This document shows positions 48,235 through 59,643 of a stretch of DNA of 64,000 nucleotides, piece after piece. Numbering within the stretch: position 1 is the stretch's first letter; every line of letters starts with the position of its first letter. Below the pieces are notes generated by a model. It was not told where the DNA came from, searched no databases, and was given only the letters and a program-made list of their open reading frames with translations. This DNA comes from Aquilaria yunnanensis (lineage: Eukaryota; Streptophyta; Magnoliopsida; Malvales; Thymelaeaceae), in the NCBI GenBank assembly GCA_039654915.1, contig CM077597.1, positions 74,092,001 through 74,156,000 of the forward strand, written 5' to 3'. The translations under genes and the position numbers were made by a program.

Positions 48235-50583
48235 CTAGGGAGAGCCGGGCGGACGTAGACCAGGAAGCTTCAGATGCTCGACCTTGGACCACTGCCACCG
48301 AGGTCCCTCAGGAATATTTAGGCCCTCCAGAAAAGAGAGGTCCAAATCTGGGAACCTCTGCAGGACCTGGTGCCGAGCAAGGCAGAAGCCGTCCTGAAAG
48401 GCGACCTTGGCCATTTGATCAGAAGTATGTTTTTGAACGCCAAGGTCGTTGAGCTCGTCCCTCAGCTCAGCAATCTCCTCCTCCAGCTCGCTGAAGCCCA
48501 GCGTCCCTCCAGACTCCTTCTTCAGAGCCTCGACCTCGGCCCGGAGAGCATTGTTCTCATTCGTCAACGTCGCCGCAAGACTGTCGGCAACAGCCTTGTC
48601 CTTGACAAGATCTCCGTTGGCGGCGAGCAGCCCCTGTACTTGGTCGCCGATGTCGGCAATCTCCCGGGAGGAGTCCTTTTCAAGTTCTTCTCTCTTCTTC
48701 GTGAACTCCTCCCGAACGGCGGCGATTTGCTGAGAACAATCCGCTGCCAGCTGCTGGTTACTGGCGATCACCTTCGCAAGCGAAGCCTTCGCTTCACTGA
48801 GTTCCCGCGAAGTCGCATCCTTGGAGGCAGCCTGTCTGGCCACCCGAACTCGGAGGTAACCAGCGTACTCCAGCAACTACGGCAAGGCAAAAGTCTAGGT
48901 TAGTACAAGTCTAAACACTTAGAAAATTGAGGAAAAAGAGTGTAAAGACTATACCTGAGCAGCATGCTCGGTGACTTTTGCGGCGAGGGTATTATCCCCC
49001 GGGTGAGCCGCCGCAATGGCCCGGAAGGAGGCGTCAGTGGTGATCCCCTTCCAAATCTCCTTTGTCATTTTTGGACAATCGTCGGAGAGCAAATTCATAT
49101 CCTCCGTGATTGTCCAAAAGGGCTCCAAGGGGATCTTCCCCTCAGGGATTGTGGCATCGCGGAGGGCCCGTTTCCTCTCATGAATGGCCCTCCAGCCAGC
49201 AGCAAGAGGCTCCTCTGAAAGTAAGAAGGAAGTTAGGAGCAGAAGAAAAATTCGCGAAAAGCAAAGGAGCTGAACTTCGCCCGAAGGCATACCTGGAGGA
49301 ACCTCGGAGATAGTGTCCTCGGGATCCTCGGGCCCCTCGGTAGAAAGACCCTTACCCTTCCGCCGATACCGCTCCTCGGCAGTAGGTACTTCTACCACTA
49401 CAGTGTTTCTGGGGGCCTCGAGGTCGGGAGGAGGCACCTCGGCTGAAGTAGCAGGGACCTCGGCCGGTGGAATTTCAACAAGACCAGCCTCTTCGCCAGC
49501 TCTTCTTCCGAAAGCTCTGGCTGAGGAGGCTGGATAGCCTTCTTAGCTCGCTTCGCCGAGGGCCCCGCCCCTGTCGACTTCCTTCTTCGGGAAGCCGCCT
49601 TCTTTGTCTGCTCCCCCTTCTCCACTTGGCCAGAAAAGAGGGCCTTGTAATAGGCGGCAGCACCATCGCCCATCTCTGAAAAAGAGAAGAAATATCAGCG
49701 TAAGTCCGAGGAAAAAATATAAAGGGGTGGAAGATTACTCACTTTCGGCAAAAGATTCGAAAGAAGTCTCCCCCTTAAGGAGCTTGACCAGCCAGGAGTC
49801 CTTTCCGGCGATGGCGGGAGCGGGCATATTGAGGTCAGTCTCGTGTTCCTTAACCACTTTCAGCTCCCGAAGGACTTCTTCGGTCATCAACCTCCAGTTG
49901 ATAGGAAAGGGGTAAAGAGCACGAGGAGAGACCTCGGGAACCCAGTCAGCGACTGCCCGAATGCGGGCGTCGAAATCCGTGAACACGGAAGCCAACTGTG
50001 GGGTCAGCAGCATCCTCGGATCAACGACGTCTGCGTTCAGCACTCCCTGAGCCCATCTGGTCGGGACACCAGACCAGTTCTTATCCACCTTCAAGAAAAA
50101 GAACTTAGGCTGCCACCCCCTCCAGCTATCCTTCGTGTCGAAGGTGAAGGTGAATTTTTTGCTCCCGGATCCCCGAGGCAGCAGGAAATAGAAGCCACCC
50201 TTCGGGACCACGTAGAGCTTGTAGTACTGCATGAAAATGATGAAGTGGGGCTCTATCCCGAACACGCCACACATGCAGAGGTAGGCGTTAAAATAGCAGT
50301 ACGCGTTCGGGGGAAGCTGGTTCACAGCAATGCCATGGAATTGGCAGAACTCGCAAACCACCTTCGGGGGAGGATACCGAAGTCCGGCCTTCAGTTGGGC
50401 TCGGAAGACGGTAACCTCGTCGCCGCGGTTTGAAAAAGCAAAATGGCTAGAACGAGGCAGCCTGGTCACAGCGTAAGACGGAAGAAAGAATTTTTTCTTC
50501 CACCTCTCTAGTTTTTCGGGGGTGGTACAGCAAGGATGGGCCAGAAGAGGTTTCCAGCTCTCGGGAACAGGCATCGTAGACAT
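48235..50583 (-). CDS. Antisense spliced gene of the gypsy element (four exons)
   Basis: The gene runs opposite to gag-pol. Exons: 50583-49743, 49675-49293, 49214-48955, 48876-48235. The junctions have GT-AG signals (GAAA|GTGAGT to TTTTTCAG|AG; CCAG|GTATGC to TTTCAG|AGG; CAG|GTATAG to CCGTAG|TTG) and consistent phases. Exon 1 (MSTMPVPESWKPLLAHPCC to about residue 280) carries a conserved N-terminal region (LPPNAYCYFNAYL, FYFLLPRGSGSKKFTF). It matches what is recorded in Pfam as a putative gypsy-type transposon domain (PF04195, from memory). Exon 4 is a long coiled coil rich in Glu, Ala and Leu. In exon 2 the frame shifts by one base near 49500 (LSEEELAKR to EAGLVEIPP), so this copy is probably disabled. 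Its function is unknown. Confidence 0.7.
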
Positions 50584-50870
50584 GAAAAAGAGTTTGAGAT
50601 GGAAAAGAAAATAGTTTCCAGAAAAAACTCAGAAGACGAGTTTGGAAAAAACAACAGTTTTCCAGAAAAACTCAGAAAAACAGAGGAATCAGAGTACTCT
50701 GAAAATCAAAACCCACCAAAAGATTTGCCTGAGGACGCCGTCGTGAAATTTGGTAGGGAAAGCTCTGATTAAAGAAGCTCCGCCACAGAAAGCAAGATAA
50801 AACGCAAGAACAGAGGGCAAAGCAGAGAGAGGGCAGAAAAACAGTAAGTGGGACTTATGATGGAATGGGC

Positions 50871-50878
50871 TATTTATA
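50871..50878 (-). promoter_or_regulatory. TATA box for the antisense gypsy gene
   Basis: TATAAATA (in CTTATAAATAGCC) on the minus strand, about 290 bp upstream of ATG 50583. This is a strong TATA element at a plausible place for a leader of about 260 nt. Confidence 0.55.
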
Positions 50879-51186
50879 AGCCAAAGGTGGGTAGCCGAAA
50901 AGAGATCATAAGTACCCATTGGAGGCGAACCGTCGCCGTAACTGCCCACTGCACCCGAAAAGGCGCGCCCTCTGTAACTGACGCGTCTCTCTTCCAATGG
51001 CAAGAAGCCGCGTGTCAACCGCTGCGTAGAAATAGGGGACGTGCCTCCCCAAACGTCCCTGGAAAACCGGGACACACCTCCTGATTGGGACACGTCGTTT
51101 GACATCCCTGAAAAGTGGAGATGCGCCGCTCAGTCTGACACGCTTGGCCATCAGACCTGCAGAAATAAAAAGCGGGCCACCTCGAG

Positions 51187-51352
51187 GACACCAAGAGACA
51201 GGCTATGGCTGAACAGCCCATGACTTTTGGGCAAGAGGTGTATCTTCGGTACAGGCTTTGCCTCGGAGACACCAAAGAATAGGCTAAGGCCGAACAGCCC
51301 AGACCCTCGGGCAAAAGGTGCAACCTCGGAACAGGTTATGCTTCCCAACAAG
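51187..51352 (+). repeat. Two-copy 83-bp tandem repeat before the 3' LTR
   Basis: Two adjacent units begin GACACCAAGAGACAGGCTA and GACACCAAAGAATAGGCTA, at 51187 and about 51270, with about 80% identity. They lie in the short untranslated stretch between the antisense gene promoter and the purine tract. Confidence 0.7.
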
Positions 51353-51409
51353 ACTCCCAACGACAACCTCGGAAAGAGATGCAAACCGAAGTCTTCACTT
51401 CGGCTTTCC

Positions 51410-51422
51410 AGAGGGGGGCATG
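51410..51422 (+). other. Polypurine tract of the gypsy element
   Basis: CAGAGGGGGGCATG directly precedes the 3' LTR start at 51423, the expected place for plus-strand priming. Confidence 0.75.
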
Positions 51423-52292
51423 TGATAGCCAAAGGCTATCGCCTCAATCTGGCCGAACACCCTGCCACAACAATGGCCAGAAGAACTGGCGCTTCCCGGG
51501 AACAGGTGGAATCATGCACCTCGGGAGATAGCCGGAGAGCTCCGAGCCTCGGCACGCAAGTAAAATTTGAGGACTCTATTTGTCCCCCAAGGTTGTGACC
51601 AGCGCGCCTTCGGAAAAGTGGCACCAGACATTGCTGCCCGAACATGATATCCCCGAAGGCGGAACCCCCTGGAACTGGGAACCCCCGAACTGAGGGTATG
51701 CTTCCCGAAGAGGCTCTGTCCGAACTAGAGGACGACCTCGCCCAGGGACCTCGGGAGTACGGCAGGAGCATTTAAGGAAGCATTTAAGGAAGCCTCTGAC
51801 ACGTCCCACCACAGACGTAAAAAGCCACCCTGACGCGCAGACGCCATCAGAATCACATCATGGCCCGTCTCAGCACAAGGCTCGAGGCCATCTGGTTACC
51901 AACTATCTGTCCCCTACGCCCAGAAGTTCAGGAGCATCCGACCGCACACGTGTCATGATCTGAACGGGCTAGGTATTCCTATATATACAGGAAATAAATA
52001 CTTGACAGGAGGTTGGTAGGCCGGAGATACAGCTCCCACACTCTGAGAAAATTCCAGGCGAGACTTTTCTGCCTTTCTCTTTGAGCTAGTGACTTTCTCC
52101 TTTTTCCGGCAACCACTGACTTGGGCGTCGGAGGCTCCCCCCCCCCGGGAAAAACACTCCGGGGGCCTCCTAACCCTGTTTACCAGCTTTTCAGGTACTC
52201 TCCTTGGGGCGATCCATCTTCCAGGCGTTCTTCCTCCTAGAAGTCTCCTCAACAGTCATCATGACTCACAACGATGAGGCCCCAGGCCATCA
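51423..52292 (+). repeat. 3' LTR of the gypsy element
   Basis: 870 bp, partner of 41126-41997, with a TATATATA box at the matching position (about 51980). It is followed by the CCTGG target duplication. Confidence 0.96.
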
Positions 52293-52297
52293 CCTGG

Positions 52298-53235
52298 GAT
52301 GGTTCAGTGGCAAATGCAGGTTTCTACTTCCCATCATGACTCTCTGTAATTGGAGCTTGCTTCAACATCTCGAGTTTATGCCATGTAGCCATATGGACTT
52401 TTCTTTTTCTTTGTCTCTTGCTCTTTTGTCTTTTTATTGGTAGTAAAAAAAAAAAAAAGAATACTATCATCCAGTGAAACTTTTTAGACCTGTAAACAAT
52501 GTAACTGAAGAGGGCCAAGTTAGGGTATTTTAATTTGACAATTGTCAAATCTTATCAAAAAATAATCTTTGCTTTACATATTAGATTATCCGTAGAATAT
52601 ACCCTATTTTCTAAATTTACCACCCATGGCCCCTTCAACATATTCCTGCCACAGACTGTAAATTTTAAAGCTTGTTTGGTACTCTTTCCTATTTTATGTT
52701 TTCTGTTTTATTTTCATATTACTAAAATTATAAAATAATATATTTTAGTGAAATTTAAATGTGGAAACTCAATAAAACAAATATGTTTCACAATTTTAAA
52801 ATATGATTTAATACATTTTAATAAACAATGTTTTGGATTGACCTTTTATTTTCAGAAACAAAACATAAATTTTTTTTACTTGAACAGATTCTAAACCTCG
52901 GCCAACCTTATTTTTTATTCGATAGCGCACAGTGAAAGAAAAAAAGGGTAACTATCTAAAGTCTCTAGGATTCTTTGAAAGTTACATGATTGCCCCCAAG
53001 ATCTCAAAAGTTGCAAATTTTATGGCTTTTCGTTATCTTCTTTACGATGAATGGCACATTTAATCATAAATGTTACACTAGTGGCACATTAATTTGGTCT
53101 TAAACAGTAACTTCAGTGGCAAATCAAGATAAAAAGAACTTTTGAGGAGGATTAGGTCCCAAACCAAAATATTAGTAAAAAAATTAGTATTTTAACCCTC
53201 TAAAACTATCTTTAGATAACTTTCTTTTGTAAAAA
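52298..53235. other. AT-rich intergenic DNA
   Basis: No gene is supported. Short open frames at 52324-52738 have no recognisable content. Confidence 0.5.
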
Positions 53236-53396
53236 TTACAGAAATCCCATGTGGTTTGGTCTAACTTACATTTTGTGTCATCTCTTTTAAAAAACTTACA
53301 CTCCGTTCACACTGTTCGACAATAACTTCTAAGACCCTAATTTAAACTGGCACATAGCTATAGTCCAGTGATTTCAATTTGCTTATATATTTTTTG

Positions 53397-53846
53397 GGGT
53401 AAACATCATTAAATCTTTTGGAAGTATGCTATATGTTGCAATTTCATCCTGGAAGTACAAAATATTGCATCATCCATCCTGGAAGTATGCAACTGTCGCA
53501 TCATTCATCCTTTTGTCAACTCTTCCGTTAGAGGACTTACATTATGTTGTACCATTCATCCCAGAAGTATGTCTTATATTGCATCATTCATCCTAGAAGT
53601 ATACTTTACGTTGTGCCATTAGTCCTAGCAGGTCAGCTTTTGTCACTTTCCAAAGATAAGACTTGACGGAAGGATGAATGGTATAACAATTGTATATTTT
53701 CAAGATGAAGGGTGCAACATTTTGTACTTTTAGGACGAATGGTGCAACAATTGTATACTTTCAGGATGAATGGTGTAATATTTTGTACTTTTAGGATGAA
53801 TGTGCAACATAGGGCGTACTTTTAGGACGTTTAGTGATATTTATCC
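53397..53846. mobile_element. MITE with internal direct repeats
   Basis: The ends match as an inverted repeat: GGGTAAACATCATTAAATC at the left and GGATAAATATCACTAAACG read in reverse from the right. Each half also contains several copies of 'GCATCATTCATCCTagAAGTAT' at a spacing of about 35-60 bp, so the arms are themselves repetitive. This gives many possible pairings. Confidence 0.75.
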
Positions 53847-53872
53847 TTTATTTTTTTCATAGTTAACTATTA

Positions 53873-54104
53873 CCCTTTTCTTATATTTTTTGCACCATTT
53901 GACTTTTTTACATAGTTTGACTTGACTTTATTCATATTAGTATTTGTTAGAAAAAAATTTAAAAAAACATATTTAGAAACTATATGTCTTGATTTATCAT
54001 TCCTATATAAAAGTTCTTCATTTATATACTAAAATGTTGAAAATAAAAAATCATAGATTAATTGCTAAAAAGTGAATGGTGCAAAGAATATGAGACAGAA
54101 GGAG
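53873..54104. mobile_element. Stowaway-type MITE, degraded copy A
   Basis: About 232 bp, ending GAGACAGAAGGAG followed by TA. The left end is degraded. The interior (TGTTAGAAAAAAATTTAAAA, AACTATATGTCTTGATTTATC) matches copy B at 55470-55692, so both belong to one family. Confidence 0.75.
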
Positions 54105-54109
54105 TAACA

Positions 54110-54479
54110 TTTAAAAAAGGGTAAATAAAACCAGTTGTCCCTAAATTATATCAATATTGCTTAATCATCCCAAATTTATCAGGTGTTGCACCAATCGTCC
54201 TTAAATTATTTAATTATTACTATTTTGTCCTGCTGTCAACTAAACCGTTAAAGATGGACGAAAAAATGACGTGGCTGCTGATGTGGCATAGAAAAATGAT
54301 GTGGCTACTAATGTGGCACCACTTTTCCATCCATCTTTAACGATTTAGCTCATGACAGGATAAAATAGCAACAATTAAATAATTTAAGGACTATTGATGC
54401 AACGCTTGATAGTTTCAAGGCGATTAAGCAACATGAAATATAGTTTAGAGACAACCGGTGGCATTTACCCTTTAAAAAA
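54110..54479. mobile_element. MULE-type MITE with 9-bp target duplication
   Basis: The element runs from 54119 to 54470 (352 bp) and is flanked by perfect 9-bp direct repeats TTTAAAAAA (54110-54118 and 54471-54479). The arms of about 150 bp are inverted: GGGTAAATAAAACCAGTTG at the left and GGGTAAATGCCACCGGTTG at the right. The termini resemble those of the Pack-MULE at 38407 (GGGTAAATTC), which suggests a shared superfamily. Confidence 0.9.
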
Positions 54480-55469
54480 TAAAAAAAATACTAATTTTCA
54501 TTTTTGAAGAGAGAAATGTATTTACGGATTTGAAAAATTAATAATTTAAAATATCTATAACTGTAAAAAAAAGAGTGAATTACATTGTCCCCCTGACGTT
54601 TATCCTAAATTATATTTTGTCCCCTCATGTTTTAGAACTCCCTTAAAAACCCAATGAGGTTTTAAGAAACCTACTCATCCCCCTGATGTCTCTTTTAAAT
54701 TTAAAATCAATGGATTAATTACACTTTTAGACCCCAACTTTTAAATCTCTTTTAATTTTTAACCTTAACATATAAATTGCTTCATTACTTTTTTTTTCCC
54801 ATTAACATGATGAATTTATATGTACTGTTCCTTTTTATTCACCCTATTATTTTTTTTCTTATAATTCAATTTTTATTTAATTTTCATTATTTTGTGTACT
54901 TTTTTATATTTTTAATTTTTAATCAACTCTAATTAATAATTTTGTTTTAGTTTTTAAAATTGGTTGTTACTTTATATCCCCTTCACTTTTTTTAAAACTT
55001 GTAATAGTAACTATTAAAGTAAAAATCAAAGAAATGATAAAGCTCATTTTATAGTAATATGGAAACTTTAAAATTTACTTTGTTCAAGCAAATGGAACAT
55101 TTGATCATTTTAATGTAATTTTACTTTTGTATATTTATTGATTGATTAATTATTTTTTAAGAAGCTCTCATTTAAACAATGTTTCTTGATTTTCTTAACT
55201 AAAAAAGGCACTAGCCCCTGGGGTAATGGTGATAGCTAGAAGATGGTCTAGATTTTTATAGTTTTTCAGATATATAATGCCAAAGATGTTCCAAAAAATA
55301 CTATGATATGATTGTTTGTTAGTTCAAGTGCCTAATTAGCAGATGTGCTAGGTTGGAAAAACCTTTTATTTCATGTATTATTAATTTTTAAGAATCACTT
55401 TAGACAAACTAAACTCACATTTCACATGTTTTGTTGTTCATTTCTTTTTTTATAAGTTTTTTTCATATA

Positions 55470-55692
55470 CTCCCCATGTTCCAAAACTTTTGCTCTATTT
55501 GACTTTTTGTTGTATTTTGACTTAAATTATTGTTTGTTAGAAAAAAATTAGAAAAAATATATTTAGAAACTACATGTCTTGATTTATCATTCATATATAA
55601 ATATTTTTCATTTATATATTAAAATTTTGAAAATAAAAATTCTAGATTAATTACCAAAAATAAATGGAGCAAAAGTTTTGGGACAGAGGGAG
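55470..55692. mobile_element. Stowaway-type MITE, copy B
   Basis: 223 bp between TA dinucleotides (55468-55469 and 55693-55694). It has inverted ends CTCCCCATGTTCCAAAAC and CTCCCTCTGTCCCAAAAC, the second read in reverse. This is the classical Tc1/mariner-derived Stowaway form. Confidence 0.9.
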
Positions 55693-56278
55693 TATAAAAA
55701 TAATTATTAATACGTTTTTCATATTTTTTTTATCCCACTATAATGTCGGTCATTTAAACTAATTGGTAAATAATCAATAAACATTTTATTGAACAAGACC
55801 TTCTTACAAAATAATTAATTAATAAATAAGTATATAAGACTAAAATTACAACAAAATGACCAATTATGTATTCATTAAAATGAAACCATTTTTAAAATTT
55901 TCATATTATTGTAAATATGAGTCTTATCATTTCTTCAATTTGAGGAGGATGCTTTTAAAGCTTCTAAATATAAATAAATAAATAAATAAAATCAATTTTT
56001 TTAAAATAAAAAAGATATCCTTAATTAGAGATATTTTAAAAATTAAAAATATCAAAATAAAAATTTATAGATAATGAAAAATAAATAAAAAACATAATCA
56101 TAAGAAAAAATAATTGGAAAATGGTAAGTTGAAATGAACTATATATATAAAATGTATTATATTGTATTATTTGAAAAAACATGTAACAAAATAATTTATA
56201 TGTTAAGGAGAAAACTTAAACAGAAAACAAGAGTTGGAGTCTCAAAGTATAATTAATCCATTGGTTTTTATATTCAAA

Positions 56279-57636
56279 AGATACTAACAAAACTCATTTG
56301 AAGCGACTGGCTTTTCGGTGGGCAAATGGTTGCTAAACTTACTTTTAGGCGACTGAAAAAATGGTGGCCAAATGGTTGCTAAAAGCTTGATCACCAAGAG
56401 TTAGTCATCGTCTGGTGACCAAATAAAAAATCAAGGGATAATGACCATCTTGGCGACCAAACCCAATTTAAAATTTTAAAAAAAAGTTTCGATTAGAATT
56501 GCAATTCAAATTTGAATTCAAATCCAAATTTTAAATTTTCTCATGAATTCAAACATGTGATTTAAATTTTGTTCTTAAAGCTTGTTCTAATATTCAAAAG
56601 TCATCATGCACTTTTTCCATCAACGGCGGCAGGTGAAGCCGCCACCACCAAAGGAGGTCATCACCTTGCCTTTACTCTGCGAACAACATTTGTCAAAGGA
56701 CCAGACCCAAAAAATTAAGCTAAGAACCAAAAACATAAAAGAAATAGTTAGAGAATAGAACTTTAGCTCAAGATATATAACAATTTAAAAGGAATTTGAA
56801 GATAGTGCTTAGGGAAAAGTTAAAGAAGAGGAAAATTAGAGTCAAACCATATAATCACTGCTTGAGAGCCGCCCTGGACAAGGATCGAAATTTTTTTCAG
56901 TGAGGCCGTCACCAATGGATCTGCTACATTAAGGGAGCGTATCAACTCATCTAAACCTGGTGAATAACTTTCTCCAAAGAGTCATACCTAGAAAAGAAAC
57001 CTATAACCCAAAAACACAAAAGAAATGGTAAGGAGATTAAACTTTAACTCAAGTTATAGCAAAATCTACAAAGAATTTAAAGATAGGTTTTTGGGAATCA
57101 AACAATGTAAGTGGCTCATCGAGAGCCATCATTAACGGTGGCCGGCAATTGCTACCAAGTGGTAGCGAATGTTTAGCTGCTAGCTTTGAAGAAAGGCAAG
57201 AGAGAGGGGTGACTTATGCGGCAGGTGGGAAAGAAAAAAGAAAATGGTCTTTGCATATACCTTAAACACCTAAATACAGCCTTAGTCCCCTAATTTAATT
57301 TCGTGTTACAAGTTTACCGAACTCTCTATTGTGCTTGTCATATTAGTCCTCATAGTTCCAAAAGGTTCTTTTTAACTTAAAAAATTTACAATTAAGTCAT
57401 CGTCCCTTTTTTTGCTTAGGCGACCATCTGGCGACCAAAACATGGGGTCCTTAGAAATAGTGGCTAAGATGGTCACCTTAGCAACTGTTCTAGTGGTTCT
57501 CTTTGGCGACCAACTATAGATGGTCGCCATAAACCTCTAGAATCTTTTTTGCCACAGTTTTAGCCATCATCGTGGTAGCCACTAAAAAATCAGAGGCTCT
57601 AGCTGACTGCTATTTTCATGTTTTGTTGTAGTAAGA
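56279..57636. mobile_element. Non-autonomous CACTA-type element
   Basis: The element runs from 56282 to 57633 (1352 bp) with 3-bp target duplications AGA (56279-56281 and 57634-57636). Its ends are TACTAACAAAAC at the left and TACTACAACAAAAC read in reverse from the right, close to the CACTA(C) consensus with the first base changed. Subterminal regions at both ends are full of GGCGACCA / TGGTCGCC type repeats, as expected for transposase binding. No transposase gene was found, so it would move only in trans. Confidence 0.85.
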
Positions 57637-58082
57637 GATTGTACAGGTAAGTGTAGGTTTCTTAAAACCTCAGGGGGCTTTTTAGGGTAAACGTTATAAA
57701 GTAAATTGTAATTCTCCAAAAAAATATTAGAGGGATTGAAATTATTGTAAGATGTCTATCATATAGTTTAAATTAGAGTTTCAGAAGTTGTTGTCGAACA
57801 ATATAAAAGAAAGTTAAGAGAGGAATATAGTGTAAGTTAGTCTAAAATACATGGTTTCCTAACTTTTTTTCAACTTCTCATATTTTACCAAAACACTGCT
57901 CCAGAAAAAGAGAACCCCTAAGTAGACGAATAATCTTAATAAGCCTTAGCTTCCAAAAGATGTCAGTAAATCTATATGTAGTTGAAAATGAAGAACAGAT
58001 ATCGCAGAAGCAATAGAAACAGATTAATCAGATTCGCGATTGGCGTAATCCCTCCTATGATGTCATAAAAAATATCTTCAGA

Positions 58083-59088
58083 ATGCTTGGAATCGATAGG
58101 CTCCACTGGTTCATATCACTAGAATGTCAGTGGCAGAGTATGTTTTCTAGCTACCAGCAGTTTGGATGGATAGTGACGTGCAAATATTATTGTGAACGTA
58201 TAGGTTCCACTGGTGAAGATGAAGATTTGTGCCAAATTTGGGATCCCAACAAAAAGAAATATTTTGCAATCAATTTAACTAGCAAAAAACTTTGATTGTT
58301 CTTTGGTCCTTGATTCCTATCTCGGTTGGTTGTTATTGTGAAAATGACTTACAACAAGAATTTCATAAAGAACTTGCTATTCTTGTTCAACTCTTTTACC
58401 AACAACTTTCGCCGGTTGCCAGAGCTAAATGATCTACTGAAAATCTAGCCTAGTTTTTGGATAAATCCCCGTTCTAATTGCTGCTTGGTGGCCATCGTGG
58501 CAGAAGGTAAGGGGAAAGGGATGCTTCGGTTCTGGACATGTCATCCTAGTGATTTGGAATGGAAGGATGCACTACTTGAACTGCTTTCAATTCCAAAATT
58601 TTGAATGTGAAATCCAGTAAAGGTGTATTCTACTGTGCCTTCCTAGACAGCCAGTTGAGTGCTTTCCACACCGGCTGGCAAGTGTGGACACTGTTAGCTG
58701 ATGGCTGGCCTATGAAACTGGATGATCATCTACCTGATAAGTTTTCTTATTACCATACTCTGGTCAATTCCAAGTTGGGTAAAGATCTATTTCATCTCAT
58801 ATCACCTGAACTGAACTTCTGATTCATTTTGCTAGTAGGTGTTTGGTGGAGGTTTTGGATTCGGGAGATGGGTGGGCAATTTTCATGGCTAAAACTTGCT
58901 TGGAGCAAAAAGGTAGGGTTAAGAAAGAGGTGGTAGTGGCGGTGATGGCATTTATTGAGATGATTCATGTATGTCACAATATTCTCAACGGAGATGAGAA
59001 AACATTAGTCTATGTTGGTTTAATAAGTGTTATGGTTGGATTTCGTGGCCTTGCCACTTGTGAGTGCTCTAGATTAAGCCTTCTTTAA
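58083..59088 (+). pseudogene. F-box family (DUF295-like) pseudogene, broken
   Basis: Fragments IWDPNKKKYFAINLTSKKL (about 58230-58295), KGVFYCAFLDSQLSAFHTGW (about 58620-58680) and LVNSKLGKDLFHLISPELNF (about 58766-58822) resemble the C-terminal repeats of plant DUF295-type F-box proteins. Those proteins have 'WDP...', 'KGvFYclg..G.LgvFdp' and 'W.vL' motifs. Several stops and frame changes interrupt the reading. No F-box motif is seen near the start. The family is assigned by pattern only. Confidence 0.45.
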
Positions 59089-59448
59089 GTGTTGTTGTCA
59101 TAGGAATGGACTTGCTTGGCTCTAATTTAGAAGCTAAGCTTAAGAGGAAATTGAAATCTTCTTAGCCGTTTGATAAAAAACTTGCAACCAAAGGTAAAGG
59201 AAAAAAGGAGAAGAAGACAAGGAAAAATGAAAATAAAAGAAAAAGAACATCGACTCTCAGTGCCATCCACCGTTGAGCTACACATATCTGCCATTGCCGT
59301 GAACCATTGCTGGTTATGGACAATCATTGACTTGTTTATAATCATCTTCATCAATTGAAATCTTAAACTTTAGAATAGCCATCTCCTATCATATGCTACT
59401 GGTGCCATCATTGAAGAATGGTTCAAAAATTTACTTAATAGTCAATTT
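59089..59448. other. Short intergenic stretch
   Basis: No gene is supported. The frame at 59170-59358 is Lys/Arg-rich and has no family features. The next copia element starts at 59449. Confidence 0.5.
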
Positions 59449-59643
59449 TGTTAAGATCCTTTTCTACTACAAATATTATTAGCTATCTATTTATGTATTT
59501 TAGTTGTTGAGATTTTCTTTTCTAGTGTTTTACTGCAGTTTGTAATGCCTATAAATAGGCAGAGTATCAATGAATAAATTTGATGAATTCTATATGTTAT
59601 TGTCTTTTGTCTTTTAAGTCTTGTTCTGTCATTTATCCTAACA
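59449..59643 (+). repeat. 5' LTR of the second copia element
   Basis: 195 bp with TGTTA...TAACA ends and a TATAAATAGGC box near 59552. It is assigned from the adjoining PBS and gag because no second copy is visible. Confidence 0.75.

Larger units (their letters stand above)
41121..52297 (+). mobile_element. Full-length Ty3/gypsy retrotransposon, Tat lineage, recent insertion
   Basis: The element runs from 41126 to 52292 (11.17 kb) and is flanked by perfect 5-bp target duplications CCTGG (41121-41125 and 52293-52297). The LTRs (41126-41997 and 51423-52292) differ at about ten positions plus one C-run indel by eye, which is about 1.2%. The internal layout is PBS, gag-pol (ends at 47464), a repeat-rich noncoding block, an antisense spliced gene, and a purine tract. 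The extra RNase H between RNase H and integrase, and the long region after pol, are marks of the Tat group. GC content is well above the host flanks. Confidence 0.96.
54573..57717. mobile_element. Large foldback element with long arms (contains Stowaway and CACTA insertions)
   Basis: The left arm (54573 to about 55200) and the right arm (about 55760-56281 plus 57634-57717) are inverted repeats. They match over about 600 bp, with phrases such as TGAGGTTTTAAGAAACCTAC, CAATGGATTAATTA and CTTAACATATAAATT. The right arm is split by the CACTA element 56282-57633. The loop holds the Stowaway copy B. Flanks are A-rich on both sides, which could be the target duplication but is not decisive. No coding sequence was seen. 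Confidence 0.8.
53236..57866. mobile_element. Outermost foldback arms enclosing a nest of elements
   Basis: The left arm (about 53236-53396) and the right arm (57718-57866) are inverted repeats. Matching phrases include CCCATGTGGTTTGGTCTAAC against ACCATGTATTTTAGACTAAC, and TAACTTCTAAGACCCTAATT against CAACTTCTGAAACTCTAATT. Together they would form a hairpin MITE of about 310 bp. The intervening 4.3 kb consists almost entirely of later insertions described separately. Identity is roughly 75-80% by eye. Outer ends are approximate and no target duplication was resolved. Confidence 0.7.
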
